From NCBI GenBank assembly GCA_031835245.1, contig JAVKOQ010000098.1:115451-179450 (forward strand): a stretch of 64,000 nt of DNA, written 5' to 3'. A model generated the notes under the pieces. The model was not told where the DNA came from and made no database searches. It worked only from the letters and a program-made list of their open reading frames with translations. Shown piece after piece: positions 29,643 to 42,245 of this stretch (its first letter is position 1; each line of letters begins with the position of its first letter). A program made the position numbers and the translations under genes. This DNA is from Balamuthia mandrillaris (taxonomy: Eukaryota > Discosea > Longamoebia > Balamuthiidae).

Positions 29643-32489
29643 ATGACTACGCGACGGTTTTCAGGCTCGCCTGAGCCTCACTCCTCCACCCTCACCACCT
29701 CCACAAAAACGTTACAAGGCCAAACCTCTTCATCTTCTTCCTCCTCCTCTTCTTCTTCATCTTCACACAGCTCTTCCTCCTCCTCCTCGGTTTCTTCTTC
29801 ACAATCGCCTTCCTCTTCCTCCTCGCTGCTCTCTTCCTCCGGTTTCTCCGCCCAGTCCCTCTCCCTCTCCTCCTCCACCTCCTCCGGCATCTTCCTCAAC
29901 CCCTCCCTCGCCTGCAGCACCAATGCTGCCCCCACCGCTTCTTCCGCCTCCTCCACCTCCTCCACGGGCAACATCCCCAACCTGGCGGCCCTGTTGGAGG
30001 GTCTACCCCCGCTCAAAGCCAAGCTCTTCAAGGAGATCCTCACCATGTTTGCCCAATGGGACAGCCTGCGAAAGCCAGAGAAGTATGTAGATAAGAAGAA
30101 GGTCAAGAAGAAGGTATACAGGGCGCAGCTCAAGGAGTTTGTGGAGAGCATGGAGGGGGTGTTGGGGCTGGCGCAGGACCTGCAGCGCAAGTGGCAGATC
30201 AAGTGGGCGGAGGTCTTTCACAACCGGCTGGTGGCCTACCGAGAGCTGTTGGGAGGGGAGCGTTACAAGCATTACCTCTCCCTCCTTCAGACCTACCAGA
30301 AGCAATTCTCGGAGCGAGAACGGGAGCGCGAGAGAGAAAGAGAGAAGGAACGAGAGAAAGAGCGAGAGAGAGAAAGGGAACGACAAGGGACTAGCAGCGG
30401 AGAGCTCAATGCCAGCGGAGGAGGCATCGGAGGAAGCGGAGTGGGAGAGAAAGGGGAAAGAGGCAGAGCGGGATACCTGGAGGTGGCGCATCAGCTGCTT
30501 CAGTTCTTGGAAAGTCACCGCATGGATCCGGATGGAAGCGTGGTGGGCATGGTGCCCAGCCACAACGTGCTCGCCAAGTTTTCATACTATTTGGACATGC
30601 TGGCGGAGGTCCGCGCCTCCAGCGGCCAGCAGGTGGACGGCGGCAGCACCATCCACCATCACCACTCCTCCTCCTCCTCCGGGATGGCCTCCTCAATAGT
30701 GCCAGTGGTGGACTTTGAGGCAGAGACCAGCAGGGAGAGCCTTGTGCGAAAGATCGTGGCGTGGAGCAAGTTCGCGGCCGAGGATGCGGAGAAGGTGGTG
30801 GTGGAGGTGCGGAGGATGGCCAGCCTGTTGGAGAGCGTGCCTCACATGGCAGCCAAGGGTATGCAACCCAAGGAAGGAGAGCTGGTGGTGGCCGTAATAG
30901 GCTCTGTACGAAGAGAGGGAGAGGCCTGGCGAGGAGGCGTGCTCTTTGCTCGCTGCCTGGGCCGGGCCGGTGTTGGTTCAGGAGGCGCGGCAGGAGAGCG
31001 CTTCGCCCTGAGCCTCTCTCCCGATGAGAGGGCAACCGAGCTGCTGGATGCCACCCATATCTTCCCCTTCACTCCCGATATGGTGGACGCCCTTACCCTG
31101 CAGGACCCCTTCAAGATGGAACGCCTTGTGGACGACCCCACCACGGACCTCTCCCGCAAGCTCAACGAGGCCATCAAGAAGAAGACCATGGCCTTCCTGG
31201 CCCAGCAGGGCGTGGACATTGACGTCATAGAGAAGAGCCAACGCCTGGACGTTGGCATCGCTGACCTGCCCAGCATCAAGAAGACGCGCAACCTGCTGGA
31301 GGACCTCATCGCCAAGCACCCCTCTGTAGAGCTATTCTACAAGGAGATAGACGCCTTTGGCGCTGATGAGATCAAGGCCTTCATCAGCAACTTGGGTCCC
31401 AGGGACATCTTCCTGCCCACCCGAGAGAGGGCCTTGAAGAAGCTGCGTAGCATTGAATGGTCCTCCCTCCCTCGTATGAGGATCGCTCGTCACCTGCGCT
31501 GCTGCGAGGAGGCGCTGGAGCACCTCCAACTGGAGAAGCGGCTGCTGATGAATGGCACTACCAAGGACCTCACCACGGAGTGGTGGCTCACCCTCATCAA
31601 GGACGAATGCGACAAGTTCCTGGTTCGCCGTGGCTTCAACTTTGATGCCACCGCTTATGACTACATTGCTGACCCTCCCTCTGACCCTCGCGCCGTGCTG
31701 GATAATCTGAAACTCATCAAGGAAATCCTTAACCCCAACGAGGACAAACACAACGTGCAGAAGCTCATCAAGAGGCTGAAGGAGCAGATCTATCCCAAGA
31801 TTGACCTCTTCATCAACAACGCTCAGATCGTGCTGGCGGAGCAGTTCCGCATGGACTATGATAACTTTAGCCTGGAGGAGGCGGAGGCCAAGTTCCATAA
31901 TGAGAAGGACAAGCTAGAGGACGTCTCTCGTAACTGGATTGAGGACATGCTCAAGGACATCCAGTATCTCAAGGAAATGAAGCGCCTAGAAAAGCCTCAG
32001 AACTGTAAAGAAAAGATCCTGGACATCGTGCCTGTTACCGGCCTCATCGTGGGTCGCTTTTATCGCCTGGAGAACGAACTTAGGACCGTCATCGAGCAGT
32101 GGGACGAAATCTTCGAAGAGTTCGAAGCCGCTGAGGCCAAAGCCAAGCAAGACCAGGAACTGCAGCAACTGCTTCAAACACAATTCCTTGAAACGAACGC
32201 TTCTGCCAATTATACCAACTCCAGCACTGCAAGTACTCCTACAAATACTTCCTCTTCATCACTGCCATTGCCCACATCCAACAACAATCAGTCTTCATCT
32301 GCCTCTTCTCCTGCCTCCTCCATCATCGTCTCTGGTACTAATACTAGTTCTTCTGAAGGCGGCCATCATCACTCCTCCTCGAGTGTGTTGCAAGGCGCCT
32401 CCACGCCCTCCTCTTCTTCTCCTTCTTCCTCTTCCGTTGAATCCAGTCCCCGCACAGAAAAGCGAGAACCCCGAAAAAATAGGTTTGTG

Positions 32490-32529
<40 letters not shown>

Positions 32530-32613
32530 ATCAACAAACAATACAGACTTTCTGTGGAGATGAAGATAAAGCAAGCAAAGCCGAAAGCTGCAAAACGAAC
32601 GAATCACTCCTGA
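29643..32613 (+). CDS. Large single-exon-like protein of unknown family
   Basis: From ATG 29643 an open frame of >940 codons runs to a donor near 32483; a CT-array intron joins a short basic terminal exon (LSVEMKIKQAKPKAAKRTNH) ending at 32613. Residues 1-110 are Ser-rich. Residues ~115-220 look globular (GLPPLKAKLFKEILTMFAQW, VYRAQLKEFVESMEGVLGLA). An Arg-Glu run follows at ~225-250. Residues ~460-840 are a long folded, mostly helical domain (FPFTPDMVDALTLQDPFKME, PSIKKTRNLLEDLIAKHPSV, GPRDIFLPTRERALKKLRSI). The tail is Ser/Thr-rich. I recognise no family. The ~2.8-kb exon is unlike its intron-dense neighbours. Confidence 0.8.
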
Positions 32614-33399
32614 AAATTGACTTCGTTTTTGTTTTTTTTTTCCTCTCCTCCTTTCTTACTTACCAGACCCGAACCTACCAGTGCCACCGCCCAAAGTTTT
32701 GTCTATGTTTTTTTTCTCTATTGCTATCGCTTAATAAGATAGCTTAACTCCTACATCTGATCATCACTTTTTTCTCTTCTGTTTCTTCTTCTGCTTCTTC
32801 ATCTTCTTCTTCATCTTGTTCTTGTGCTTGTTCTTCTTCTTCTTCTTCTTCTTCTTCTTCTTCTTCTTCTCCTCCTCCTCCTCCTCCTCCTCCTCCTCCT
32901 CCTGCTTCTCCTGCTTCTCCTGCTTCTCCTGCTTCTTTGAAGTTCTGGCAGTTTATGTATTACTTTCCTTCGATGAAATGAAGGCGGAAGGTGCCCAGCC
33001 ACCGGGCACCCTACATCTGGACAGATTGGGCTGTCCGATTCGTCTCGCTCTTTTTAACCCCCCCCAAAATCAAGAGAAAATAAAAGAAGAAAATAAAGAG
33101 GGGCAGGCGTGTGTGGGGGAAGAAGCTTCTTCATCTGATCTTCACGGTTTCTACGCGTAGAAGGCTGTTTGTTTTTCTTCTTCTGCTTCAAGGTACCGTT
33201 TTGTTTTTTTTTTTTTGATGGTTGTTATTTTAATTTTAAATCCAAACGATTGAATGATATTGATGAATATAACTTTTTGTAGTGTCTGTGATTATTATTT
33301 TATTTTTTTTTTGCGTCATCACTGCTGCTGGCCACTTACACGATTGTTTGTTGTCGAAGCAGCCGGAGGGTTAGTTACAACCACGGCTGATCACCGCTT
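32614..33399. other. Spacer with a CTT/CTC array; may hold 5' exons of PPP4R1
   Basis: A CTT array (~32830-32870) passes into CTC and CTGCTT units up to ~32937. A ~50-codon stretch after it (DEMKAEGAQPPGTLHLDRLG and onward) is mildly protein-like but has no supported start or splice. I cannot tell whether this is upstream transcript of PPP4R1. Confidence 0.4.
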
Positions 33400-35211
33400 A
33401 TGCTCCAAGGCATCAGTGAATGGGTCGTTAAGGTTAAGAACAGCATGACAGGTTCTCTCTCTCTCCCTCTCTCTCCCCTCTTGTTAACATGAAAAAAAAA
33501 AAACTGATGAGAAAAAAAAAGACGTACTCGCGAGTTTTAGTTTTGAGGGGGAGCAAGAAGAAGAAGCCTCCGGCGAGGAGGAGTTGGAGATCGATGATAC
33601 CTTGCCGGTGCTCGAGAAAATCAAACACTACATACAGAGCGAGCAAATTCTGCATCGGTTGGACTCTCTCTCCTCTCTCCTTTCGCTTGCGCTTTACTCT
33701 CCCTCTACGCTCTTCTTTTCCCATCTCTATTTATTCTCTTTTCTCTTGTCTCTTCTTCCTCGGTTCTCTTGTTCAGCTTTGTTCTCTCTTCTCTGTTCTT
33801 TCTCCTCTATTTTGTTTTTCTCCAATCGCACTTCACTCTTGTTATGTACCTTTGTGTCTCCTCTTATTTATATTTTCTTTTGAACGCTAGACTCTATCTT
33901 GTGAGAGAACTTGCGGAGTACTCGCGACTGCTGGGCTATGCCGACACGCGCGAACACTTGCTGCCTCTCTTGAGTGAGATACAACGGGACACGGAGCCCG
34001 TCATACGACAGGCTTTGGTCGAACAGATCCCTCACATTGCCAATTATTTGAAGCAGGTAATTGCTCCTCTTACTGTTTCTTTTTCTCTTTGACCTGCCCT
34101 GTTCTTCTCTCCTGCTTATGGTATCTGATAATACTACTTTTAGAATGCCAAAAATGGAGTCGCGGAAGAGGTATTCACTGTTTTACTGCCACTTGCTGCT
34201 CAGCTGGCCAAAGACCAGAACCCGCAAGTGCGCGCCTCTTCGACAGAGTCACTGATTTTGCTGGCGCAAGACATGACACAAGAACTTCTGTCCCAATACA
34301 TGTTTCCTGTTATCACAGCTCTTGCCAATGATGCCTCTCAAGAAGAGCACCGCGTGGAAGCTGCTCAGGCATGATTTTTTTTCTTTTTTCTTTTCTCTTT
34401 TTTTTAATTGCTTAGTACCTCTTTTTTCTTTTGCTTTCTGGGAACGAATGATTTTCCCCTTTGCTGTTCTCATTTCTCCCTCCAAGTTTGCATTTTAACA
34501 TGTATGCTCTGCAGCTGCTAAACCATGTGGCTACACTCATAAGCTCGGAGCTATGCATTGAGTACGTTGTGCCATTGCTGCTCCGCCTTGCCACGGACTC
34601 ATTCCGTGTTCGTAAAGTATGATACACACTCTTATTGGTTTTTTTTTTCAGGTCCTGCAGTTGTTGAGCACACCTCCTTATCCCTTTGAATCTCTCTCTC
34701 TCTCTCTCTCACACACTAGGCTGTAGCAAGCTATTTGGGCAGCATATGTCTCAATCAGAAAACTAACAAAGAGGAACTTGCTTCTAAATTGGTATCCCTC
34801 TTCCATTCTCCTTTTCTTCTAATTCTATTCCCTGATATCTATCTGATCGGCAAACTCAAATGCGAAACAAAAAGTTACCACTTTACTTGGAGATGTATAA
34901 GGATGATATATGGGGAGTACGGAAAGCTTGTGCTGAGAGTCTGGTTCCTTTCTCTCAGGTTGTTTCAGCCGAACAGCGTCTTAACCTTTTGGTGCCCGTT
35001 TTTGAGAACCTTGTTCAAGATGTACCATTTTACATTTTCTCTTCTCTTTCTATTTTATCTCTTTTTCTCTGATCGCCTTTTCCTTCTGTTTGGTTCAGAC
35101 CTCTCGTTGGGTACGCAGTGCTGCCAATCAGAGCTTAGGTCGTTTCATTGCCACGTTCGACCCTTCTCAGGTTCTCTTTACTTCTCTGTTTCCCTCCTCT
35201 TCCTCCAGCCT

Positions 35212-35253
<42 letters not shown>

Positions 35254-37071
35254 TATTGGTTGTGTGTGGCTTCGCAGGTCCCTCCTTCCTTGTTACAATA
35301 CTATACGGCAATGGCAAAGGCCAATCCCACTAGCAAACATGTTGATGCAGAAAACATGACCTATTGCGCCTTCGATTTTCCTGGTATGCATAAAAACATA
35401 CTACACTTTACATCATCACCACAGCAAAAATACTCATAGTTCTATCAACCAGCCGTTATTTTTACGATTGGAGGAGATCGATGGGATGAAGTAAAAGACA
35501 CATTTTTGGTCCTTGTCAAAGATTATCAGGTAACGTCCATTTCCCGTGAATCCTCTTTTCTTTCTTTCTCATGTCGGTTTTTTTTTTGTTTGCAGTGGAA
35601 GGTGCGTCGGCCGCTTTCGCATTCCCTGCACGAGATTGCACGTATTGTGGGTACAGATATAACCGAACGGGATTTACTTCCCGTCTTTGAAGTTTTTTTG
35701 CGAGACATTAACGAGGTAACTTCTCCTTTCTCGCTTCCACTTTAATTCTTTATGTTTCTTCACCTTTCTGTTTAATCTCTTGCTCTTTTTGTTTTTATTT
35801 GTTTTCGCTAAACTGTTGATGATATAATTTTAAAGGTTAAGGTTGGAGTAGTTCGGCACGTCGCTGAATTCTTGCAGCTGCTTTCACCAACGTCCCGCAG
35901 CAAATACCTCCCCATCATTTGCGAAATAACCAACGAAGATGACTCCAACTGGCGGTTTCGAAGGCTTATCGCCAAGTACGTAACCAAACCTTCCCATATG
36001 TTTTTCTTAATAACTTAAATTCCAAACCAAAACAAACAAAAAAAAAAACAAAAGGCAACTTGGTGCGCTGAGTCAACTTTATTCACCTGAGTTGGTGCAC
36101 GAACACTTGGCCCCTATTTCTTTGCAGATGTGCCAAGACAACGTTGCTGATGTGCGGAAGGCTTCCAATAGCTCTGTACGTTGTCCTCTCTCTCATTATC
36201 CTCCTATTTTTTAAATGTTTAGTTATTGTTGTACGTCTTGCTCATATTTAACACGTTTTTTCTCCAGGTGGGTCCACTTATACAGCGGTTATCAGAAAGC
36301 ACAAACAAGGACCTACAGAAAGAATACCTTGATCAAATTCTGGCCTTTGCAACCGAGACTTCTTTTGTGGATCGTCAATTGTAATCTCTCTCTCACTCTC
36401 TCACTCTCACTCTCACTCTCTCTCTCTCTCTCTCTCCTCTCCCAGCATTCTCACTAACTTTAAAACCTCAAAAAAAAAGATTTGTGAACATTTGTGGCAG
36501 GTTGGTGAGTCACAGCCCGACCATCGGTGTTTTTCGTGACAAGTTCCTACCTCGTCTTCTAACTTTGGCGGAGGACAAGGTGGCCAACGTGCGGCTCGCT
36601 GTCTCTCAGGTTCTCTTTGACATCAGCGCAAACTATCGTAAGTATTTCTTCTTCTCTCTCGCCTTTGAGTTTTAATTTAACCATTTGTTTTTATGTTAAA
36701 AAGCTCAAATATGTGATGAACAAGTAAGTCAAGTGTTGGAAAAACTAGCACACGATAAGGACCGCGACGTTGCCTACTTTGCTGGTGGTGCTGTGGTTGA
36801 AAAAGGAAAAGCAGCGGAACAGAAAAGAACAACAACGCGAGAACAAGAAAAGGATAAAGAAAAGGAAGAAGGAACGACAAGTGCTTCTGTATTGGCCACT
36901 TTTACCGAGGAGAAAGAACAAGATACATCCGCGTTGATGGAGGATGAAGGACAAGTGGAAGCGGAGGCAACTTCTCCTTCATCCTCCCTTGTACAGCTGC
37001 AAGAACAAGGCCCACAACAACAATTGGAAGAACAAATGGGAGAAGATAACAACAAGAGCACAACCGGCTAA
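33400..37071 (+). CDS. PPP4R1: PP4 regulatory subunit 1 (PPP4R1-like), HEAT-repeat scaffold
   Basis: Many short exons encode continuous HEAT repeats. Diagnostic blocks: TLPVLEKIKHYIQSEQILHR, EIQRDTEPVIRQALVEQIPH, DDIWGVRKACAESLVPFSQ and TSRWVRSAANQSLGRFIATF. The last two closely match human PPP4R1. An acidic, E/Q-rich tail ends at 37071. PPP4R1 holds the PP4 catalytic subunit and directs it to substrates. The firm part starts at the exon beginning GGGGAGCAA (33548). A short upstream exon from ATG 33400 (MLQGISEWVVK) joins it in phase, but this start is tentative. CT arrays mark several introns (~34690, ~35220, ~36390). Confidence 0.88.
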
Positions 37072-37124
37072 GAAGCCTTCAATAAAGAATGCTGCAAGTT
37101 TTTATCTTTACTTCGTCGTGTTTT

Positions 37125-37918
37125 TCAACTGAGTTGCAAGCCAGGAAGGTCTCGCAGAAGGAAATCGAAGAGCGGTGCCCAGATGTTGATGCGCCACCAT
37201 CCCTTGCTCTTGTTCCACTTCCAATCCAAGTGCTGAGCCTCCTGCATTTGCTGCATGGCGTTGAACAAGTTGTCTATGGGAGGTTAAGGCCATGAGAAGG
37301 AGGGTGTCGACGGCTTTTTCGCCTGTATGGGGGACTGGGAGCGTCCATCATGGAAGAACCGCACCCGGTGGAAGAGGTACATGGCTGGGCTTGGGTAAAA
37401 GTTGAAGTTGATTGGAGGAGTGAGTCTTCAACTGTTATCATCGCGCTGGCCCCCTCAGCCACTTGGCAAAAGAGTTGCGAAGTCAACCAGGAATACTTTG
37501 AACAGGCTGCTTCCCACTCTTGCTGCAATGCGCCGATAAGGATGTTGCAGGCTCATACGATGTGTCTTTTGAATGTTACCTGCTCTTTGTGTGCCGCTTC
37601 CTCCTGGAGACGATTGTCTCTGGTTATTTCAATGGCTTTGCTACGTAAGAGCGATACATGGTCTCGCATGTGAGGTCTTGGGTCGCCTTCTAATCCATGC
37701 CCCAATATGTCGGTTTTGAATTGTTCGTTTGTTCGTGTGTTGTATGCTTTGTTTATTTGCTGGAAGCCGTTGGTTCGTTTTATCTGTAGCGTGAAGAGGC
37801 GTTTGGCGAATTTGGCGGGAAAATGAAATTCCTCTTTATTTTTGTTCCTATGGAAACGCTTTTGGTTTCTATGGGGACGAAAAGAAAAAAAGATAAGGCC
37901 CCTCGTACGGAGCCACAA
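37125..37918 (-). pseudogene. Decayed minus-strand gene of unknown family
   Basis: Read on the minus strand, protein-like blocks appear in order: KFAKRLFTLQIKRTNGFQQI, HVSLLRSKAIEITRDN, QEWEAACSK, PPINFNFYPSPAMYLFHRVR, then DNLFNAMQQMQEAQHLDW and GWWRINIWAPLFDFLLRDLP, stopping at 37125-37127. Two short GT-AG introns (~63 and ~72 nt) would join the first four blocks. The last two share a frame but are separated by one in-frame TAA that no GT-AG intron removes. So either it is a recent pseudogene or the base there is wrong. SLLRSKxIEIT also occurs in the kinase-like locus at 57.5 kb. I do not know the family. Confidence 0.5.
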
Positions 37919-38057
37919 TTTTCAAGACGACATGAAAAAGGAGAAGACACGACAAGAAAGAAAGAAAGAAAGAAAGAAACGACAAGAAAGAAACCACAAG
38001 AAAGAAACCACAAGAAAGAAAGAAACCACAAGAAAGAGAAAGAAAGAAAAGCAAAAA

Positions 38058-38603
38058 ATGACCACCGCAAAGCGAAAGAGCGCTGCTGTAGCAGAGGCGA
38101 TGGAGGAGGAGGAGGAGGAAGAGGAAGAGGTGGAAGAAGAAGAGTTTTATGTGACGTTAGAGCTGGAAGACTTTTTGGACACGAACCTCCTGCAAAGCTG
38201 CCAGCGCTACAAGCTTTTGGTAGGTTGTGTTGGAAGCACGCCCAACCCCTCCTTAAACGCGGCTATCTCTCTCTGCTGCTGTTCCTTCTTGTGACTGACT
38301 TCCTCTTTTTCTTCTCCTGGAAAGGGTCTCAACACCGAGGGGCCGCTGCTGCAAGTGGATGACATGTTCTTCCAGGGCACTTACGCTGAAACTGTGGGCA
38401 CCCACCTCTATTTTGCGGACCCCACTTCCACCTCTTCCTCTTCCTCTTCCTCCACCAGCACAGCACCATTGTACACAGCCACCAAGAAGCTGATATTCCG
38501 GCGGGTTGGCCTTGAGCCCAAACCAACGCCCTCCTCCTCCTCCTCCTCGAACAAGCAGCAGCAGCAAGAAGAAGAGGATGAAGAGAAGCACCACCAGGGC
38601 TAA
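38058..38603 (+). CDS. GTF3C6: TFIIIC subunit 6 (GTF3C6-like)
   Basis: Two exons (38058-38219, 38325-38603) give 146 residues. A highly acidic N-terminus (Glu run at residues ~15-35) is followed by FYVTLELEDFLDTNLLQSC and, across the intron, GLNTEGPLLQVDDMFFQGTY then AETVGTHLYF. This matches the TFIIIC sub6 / tau-55-type triple-barrel core (human: GIDTERPILQVD, GEYEDTLGT). TFIIIC recognises A and B boxes of tRNA genes for RNA polymerase III. The C-terminus is Ser/Gln/Glu-rich. The ATG follows a purine-rich leader. Confidence 0.85.
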
Positions 38604-38758
38604 ACTGCACAGCCGCCTTATCCTATCCCACGCCACTCTCAAGGAGAGCAACCACACAGATGTGGGTTGTTCAACTTTTGTACAAGACAAGGCAGCGATC
38701 AATAAGACCACAAAGAGAGCGGGAGAGAAAGGAGAGCAAGAGAAAGAGAAAGAATGAG

Positions 38759-38796
<38 letters not shown>

Positions 38797-38913
38797 GGGA
38801 GAGGGAGAGGGAGAGAGAGAGAACACAAGAAAAGCAGAAGAAGAGTTAAAAACATCTCGTTGTAATAAAACTATTGTCAGAGCAACGGTTATCGTTTCAT
38901 CACACACACGGTT
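38604..38913. other. Convergent 3' spacer with a GA array
   Basis: 310 bp between convergent stops. It contains a GA dinucleotide array at ~38762-38822 and an A-rich segment with AATAAA-like sequence (AATAAAAC near 38866) that could serve polyadenylation. No gene seen. Confidence 0.5.
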
Positions 38914-39858
38914 TTAAACGGTGGAGGCACCACTATCACCATCGCCGCTGCCCGTTGTAGCCGACGAGGAGGATTGTGGTGGTGAAGAGGAGGAAGAGGA
39001 GGAGGTGGAGGAAGAAGACGTTTTGTTGTGATCGCTCTCTCGTTCTTCTGTAGGTGGTCGATTACGCGGAGAGTCTTTTGCGGTTCGTTCTTTGTCTGAC
39101 TTGTCCTCAGAAGAGGAGTCACGGCGGCGATGGTGGTGTCTGTGCCGTCGCTGCCGCCGGGACGACTCTTTATGCTCCCTGTAGCGTTTCTCTCTGCTGC
39201 TCTTTTTGGGTTGGTCCTCCTCCTCCTGGTCAGTGTTCTCCTCTTCAGAGGAGGAAGACGAGCGAGCAAAGAAAGAAGAGAGCTTCACGGGCTTGCTCCC
39301 CTTCTTTGCCTTCTTTCTTCCTCCTTTTTCTTCTTTGTCACTGTCGCTGTCTTCCTCCTCGCTGCTGTTGGTAGTGCTTCGCTTGCGCTTTTTCTTCTCC
39401 CTCTTTTTGTCTTTCTTCTTTGACTTTTTCTTTTCCTTTTTCTTGTCCTTGCGCTTCTCTTTCTTCCTTTGCTTCTCCTGTCGCTTCATGACGGCCTTGC
39501 GGTACTCCTCCAGCTCCGCGCGAGAGTCCTGCTCCATCTTCTTCTCCCATTCCTCCATGAAGGCGCTGGTCTTGTCCTTCTCCGCTTTAATTTTCTTGAC
39601 CTCCTCCCAGCTGGGCCGCGGCCGGTTGAGGTAGTCCCTTATGGTGGGTCCAGACGGCTGAGCGGGACCTGCTGCACGAGCGAGAACAAGTGGATTGATG
39701 TACCCCTGACAGTGGTTAGAACTGTTCTCTCCTACACTTCTATCTCTCTCTCCTCTCCTTGCCCATTTTATTTTATTTATTTATTTTTTTGGTTTGGGTT
39801 TCGAGAAGCAAGCAAGACATACCTGCGGTTTAAAGCCTCTGCCCCCTTTTTTGCCCAT
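38914..39858 (-). CDS. FAM133: FAM133-family nuclear basic protein
   Basis: Exon 1 (39858-39823) encodes MGKKGGRGFKPQ. Exon 2 (39657-38914) starts PSGPTIRDYLNRPRPSWEEV, the near-invariant FAM133 signature. Together they give 259 residues. A helical segment follows (FMEEWEKKMEQDSRAELEEY), then long lysine/glutamate runs, SSEEED acidic patches and an RS-like tail (SSREKRYREHKESSRRQRRH). The family is nuclear and associated with spliceosomal preparations; its molecular role is poorly defined. The acceptor was placed at GCTCAG|CCG because it is the only one keeping frame with exon 1. Confidence 0.88.
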
Positions 39859-40179
39859 GCTGATGCTGATGCTGATGCTGATGCTGATGCTGATGCTGGT
39901 TGTGGCTGGTTGTGGTTGCTGCTACTCAATCCGAAAAAAACACACACAAAAAAAAAGCAAAGGCCCCTCCTTGCGTTGAACGTGCGAGGAGTGCGTAGCT
40001 TTTTCCCTACGCTCCTGTTTTCCTCATAGGTAATCAACCTAATAGATACGCACCAGTCGTTGTAGCGTCAGCTTGTGGACAAATGGTGCAGTTGTGGTGC
40101 TCCCCCGGGGGGACAATTTTTTACCAGGAAAATATTTGTCCGCAAAAAAAAACGTTAGCAAGGAGATAGCGTAGCGAAG
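39859..40179. promoter_or_regulatory. Divergent promoter region with a TGCTGA hexamer repeat
   Basis: 321 bp between the divergent FAM133 and WWE-BRCT starts. A perfect hexanucleotide TGCTGA/GATGCT array spans 39858-39899, immediately 5' of the FAM133 ATG, so it lies in the 5' UTR. AATCAACCTAATAG occurs at 40032-40045, matching 15466-15479. Confidence 0.5.
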
Positions 40180-42211
40180 ATGGCGAGCAAAACGACGACG
40201 ACGAAGAAGAAGAAAGCGACGGAGAAAAAGCCCACTTGGTGGTGGAAGTCAGATGATGACTGGGTGGAGTACGATGCCAAGCTGTCCGCGCGACTCGAGA
40301 AAGGTGCGCGAGCCCCCTCCTCCCATCCCCTTTTTTCTAAATAATGGATATTCCCACGTTGGATGATTGCTCTTATTTTTATTTTATTTTATTTTATTTT
40401 TTGTTGAATAGGCTATCAGAGCGGTGAGAGCGAAGTTAAAGTGGTTTGTTGTTTCCTCCTTTTTTTTGTCTCCTGGTTCTGTTGTAACGGTCCCGTTGCC
40501 CGTTATCCCTTCGCTTGCAGGATGACGAGCGGTTCGTCGATTTGGAAAACTTTTTACAGCGCCGCTATGATGACCGCATGAAGAGGAGAGGTGTTAAACG
40601 AGTGCCTCCTCCTATTCTTGATGGTATAACGCTTCTATCAATCGTTTCTCTTTTGCTGTTTTCTTCCCTCCTCCTCCTTGCTTTCTCTTCTTTCCCCCAT
40701 TATAAATCTTTTTGTGTTCATTCAATGCTGCAGAAATGGTGGTTTGGTTGATACTGCCGGCCAAGCTGAAGAAGGAGCACGTCACCTTGATCGAAGAGCA
40801 TGGCGGCCTGATAGCCTCCAACCTCAACAAGGGCGTTACCCACGTTGTCTGCCGGCAAAGAGACGTGGAAAAGCAGAAGGAGCAGCTGTTGCAGGCCAGG
40901 AAGTGGAAGTGCAAGTTGGTTGACGAGCAATACCTCAACAGCTGCACAGAGAAGTTGACTATTCTTCCCATCAACGATCACAAGTTGGTGAGTTTGCTCC
41001 TTGCTGTGGCTTTTCTCATTCTCTCCCTCCTCTCTCTCTCTCTCTCTCTCTAACATTACTTTCACAAAAAGGATTTGGGAGAAGACGAGGAAGAGGAGGA
41101 GGAGGAGGAAGAGGAAGAAGAAGAGGCCGAAGCATCGTCATCCACTTCAAAGAAACGAAAAATGGACATCGTTAACGACAGTGGTGGCTCCTCTTCTAGT
41201 AGCAGCAGCACGGCTTCAACTTCGGCATCAAGCCAAGAGCCCAAACTGAAAAAAGCAAAAAGCGATGCTGCCACCAGCAGTCCTTCCCCTGCTGATATTT
41301 ATTTGCAACCCTCCTGTGTCTTCTCTGGGTACGCACTTTATTTCTATTTCTTGTTCTCCTATTTTTTTTCTTTATTTACTGTAAGCAGACCTTCTCACCA
41401 TCAGACCTTCTCACTATTAACAACTTGGTTTTAGTGTAACATCTCAGAAAGGCTTTGACCCATATCCCTTCATGGTATTCCTCCTCTTTTCTCTCTCTTT
41501 ATCTGTCTCATTTAAGCTGATTGGCATTGTTTCATTTGACAACATTACTTAGTTGACTGTATCGGGACGGACAAACAACGAAGTAACGGGCACCGTCAAC
41601 TGGCCAACCCTAAACAACACCACAACCAAGTTCCGTGGAAAGGTTGACGGCGATGAGTTCTCCTTTGAAGAATACGAACTGGTGGTAGGTGATGATGTGG
41701 AAGTTCCCAATAGCTACAAAGGCACGCTCGCTTCTGACGGTTCCATGCATGGCACCCTCGCCGACAGCCATAACGAGCCAGGGACCTGGAATGCTAAAAA
41801 CACGTTCCGTCTCGCTGCTCCAAAAGGTCTGCCTGATCTTATAATCTTCTTTCGTTGGATAATCAACCTGACTTTGTTCTTGGCAAACAGATTTCTTCCG
41901 TATTGGATCAGGTTCGCGCTTGCCAACTTGAGCAACTTGCTTTCATCTCTTTTCTTACCCTCGTATCTCGCAAACAGAGTGGAAAGGAATCTGTCATGTT
42001 CCATTTCCATTTGAATTGAGCGTCACACAGCGCAAGGGCACCAGCTTCAAAGGCACTATGAGGTGGCCCACTTTGGGAGACAGCAGAACCAAAGTGAAGG
42101 GCAGCTTTGCTGACGGCGAGATGAAGCTGGAAGAGTATAAGGTCATCAAAGGAGAAGATCAAGTTGATGGTACCTGCGATCCCTATTCTCTCTCGTACTC
42201 GTTCTTTCGTT

Positions 42212-42245
<34 letters not shown>

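Noticed and set aside
30406-31898. Minus-strand frames of 100-200 codons
   Set aside because: They are antisense to the long plus-strand exon starting at 29643, which has the folded-protein character.
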